NCBI GenBank assembly: GCA_030621805.1
Contig: JAUXGY010000119.1
Coordinates: 1-6,217, forward strand
Direction: 5' to 3'
Source of the DNA: Kiritimatiellales bacterium
Lineage (GTDB): Bacteria; Verrucomicrobiota; Kiritimatiellia; Kiritimatiellales; Pontiellaceae
DNA length: 6,217 nucleotides
Position 1 is the stretch's first letter; every line of letters starts with the position of its first letter. This document shows, piece by piece, positions 5,987-6,217 of the stretch. The translations under genes were made by a program, and so were the position numbers. A model generated the notes under the pieces. That model ran no database searches, was not told the DNA's origin, and was given only the letters and a program-made list of their open reading frames with translations.

Positions 5987-6027
5987 CCGAAAAAAGAATC
6001 AAGTACATTAATCCTTCTACTTTTCGG
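5987..6027 (-). terminator. Possible trpC terminator hairpin
   Basis: Immediately after the trpC stop codon the minus-strand RNA can fold into an outer stem CCGAAAA/TTTTCGG (6021-6027 with 5987-5993) and an inner nine-pair stem AAGGATTAA/TTGATTCTT (6008-6016 with 5994-6002, two G-U pairs), with loop TGTAC and a four-base bulge on one side. The inner hairpin is followed by TTTT, as in a weak intrinsic terminator, but the stem is AT-rich and the U run is short and can itself pair. Confidence 0.4.
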
Positions 6028-6217
6028 TTAAATCATTCCCATCAACTGTTCCGCCGCGCGACCCGGTGAGGGCTCGCGCAACAGGCTTTCACCCACTAAA
6101 ATGGCATGCGCTCCTGCGGACTTGAGTTTTTCCACATCTTCCGGATCCTTGATTCCGCTCTCGCTCACCAACGTGCAGTCGGGCGGAGCCATCGCGGCCA
6201 ACTCAAAGGTGGTGTCG
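6028..6217 (-). CDS. trpC: Indole-3-glycerol-phosphate synthase, C-terminal end only (5' part outside window)
   Basis: The last 62 residues of the (beta/alpha)8-barrel enzyme that closes the indole ring in tryptophan synthesis, converting carboxyphenylamino-deoxyribulose phosphate to indole-glycerol phosphate with loss of CO2 and water. Visible signatures are DTTFEL (family pattern around the conserved TF), LVSESGIKDPEDVEKL, where SESGI supplies active-site Glu and phosphate-binding Ser in the family, and GAHAILVGESLLR, the last phosphate-binding strand and helix. The reading frame enters from the right edge with one spare base and ends at TAA (6028-6030). The usual final helix (PGRAAEQLMGMI) is complete. 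The 287-nt gap and a hairpin at the stop suggest it ends its transcript; no other trp gene is in view. A TrpC-TrpF fusion in the usual order is excluded because nothing follows the domain. Confidence 0.93.
   Translation of the reverse strand, partial: DTTFELAAMAPPDCTLVSESGIKDPEDVEKLKSAGAHAILVGESLLREPSPGRAAEQLMGMI

Noticed and set aside
1..6217. A new multi-gene defence, mobile or biosynthetic system
   Set aside because: Genes are on separate transcripts with unrelated, mostly recognisable functions; there are no repeats, recombinase, toxin-antitoxin pair or conserved cassette to support a system.

Overview
The window looks like an ordinary chromosomal stretch from a free-living, Gram-negative-type bacterium, most likely of the Planctomycetes-Verrucomicrobia-Chlamydiae group and perhaps Kiritimatiellota. 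Three things suggest this. There is a secretin with an N-terminal TPR and the domain style of the Verrucomicrobia 'Amuc_1098' type IV pilus family. There is a large exported protein with paired DxDGDG calcium loops and a C-terminal 'WSSVEGRTYDVEW...GYYRLKV' module, a layout I associate with exported proteins of that group. There is also a lipoprotein form of MsrB. This placement is inference, because no marker gene is present.

Layout, left to right: (1) 1-480, minus strand: peptide-methionine (R)-S-oxide reductase MsrB with a lipoprotein signal, cut by the left edge. (2) 569-895, plus strand: a small HNH endonuclease, divergent from msrB. (3) 902-2656, minus strand: a 584-residue exported multidomain protein (MAM-like, split immunoglobulin-like, jelly roll, two EF-hand-like loops, C-terminal beta module). 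It converges on the HNH gene with a 6-nt gap and has its own sigma-70-like promoter at 2686-2713. (4) 2836-3444, minus strand: a DEDDh 3'-5' exonuclease ending in a sliding-clamp-binding peptide. (5) 3554-5740, minus strand: a TPR-secretin outer-membrane protein, with a strong intrinsic terminator at 3492-3531. (6) 6028-6217, minus strand: the last 62 residues of indole-3-glycerol-phosphate synthase (TrpC), followed at once by a hairpin.

The genes do not form one pathway. Spacing, private promoters and terminators and mixed functions (methionine repair, DNA processing, secretion, tryptophan synthesis) point to a series of mostly single-gene transcripts. I see no transposase, integrase, tRNA, CRISPR array, toxin-antitoxin pair or defence island, and no convincing evidence of a new multi-gene system.

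The points most worth a second look are local: two well-placed translation starts in msrB that would give an exported and a cytosolic enzyme; a tryptophan/tyrosine-dense insert in the MAM-like domain; a jelly-roll domain apparently nested inside an immunoglobulin-like domain; a clamp-binding tail on the stand-alone exonuclease; and a pilus/secretion-type secretin that sits alone, without assembly genes beside it.
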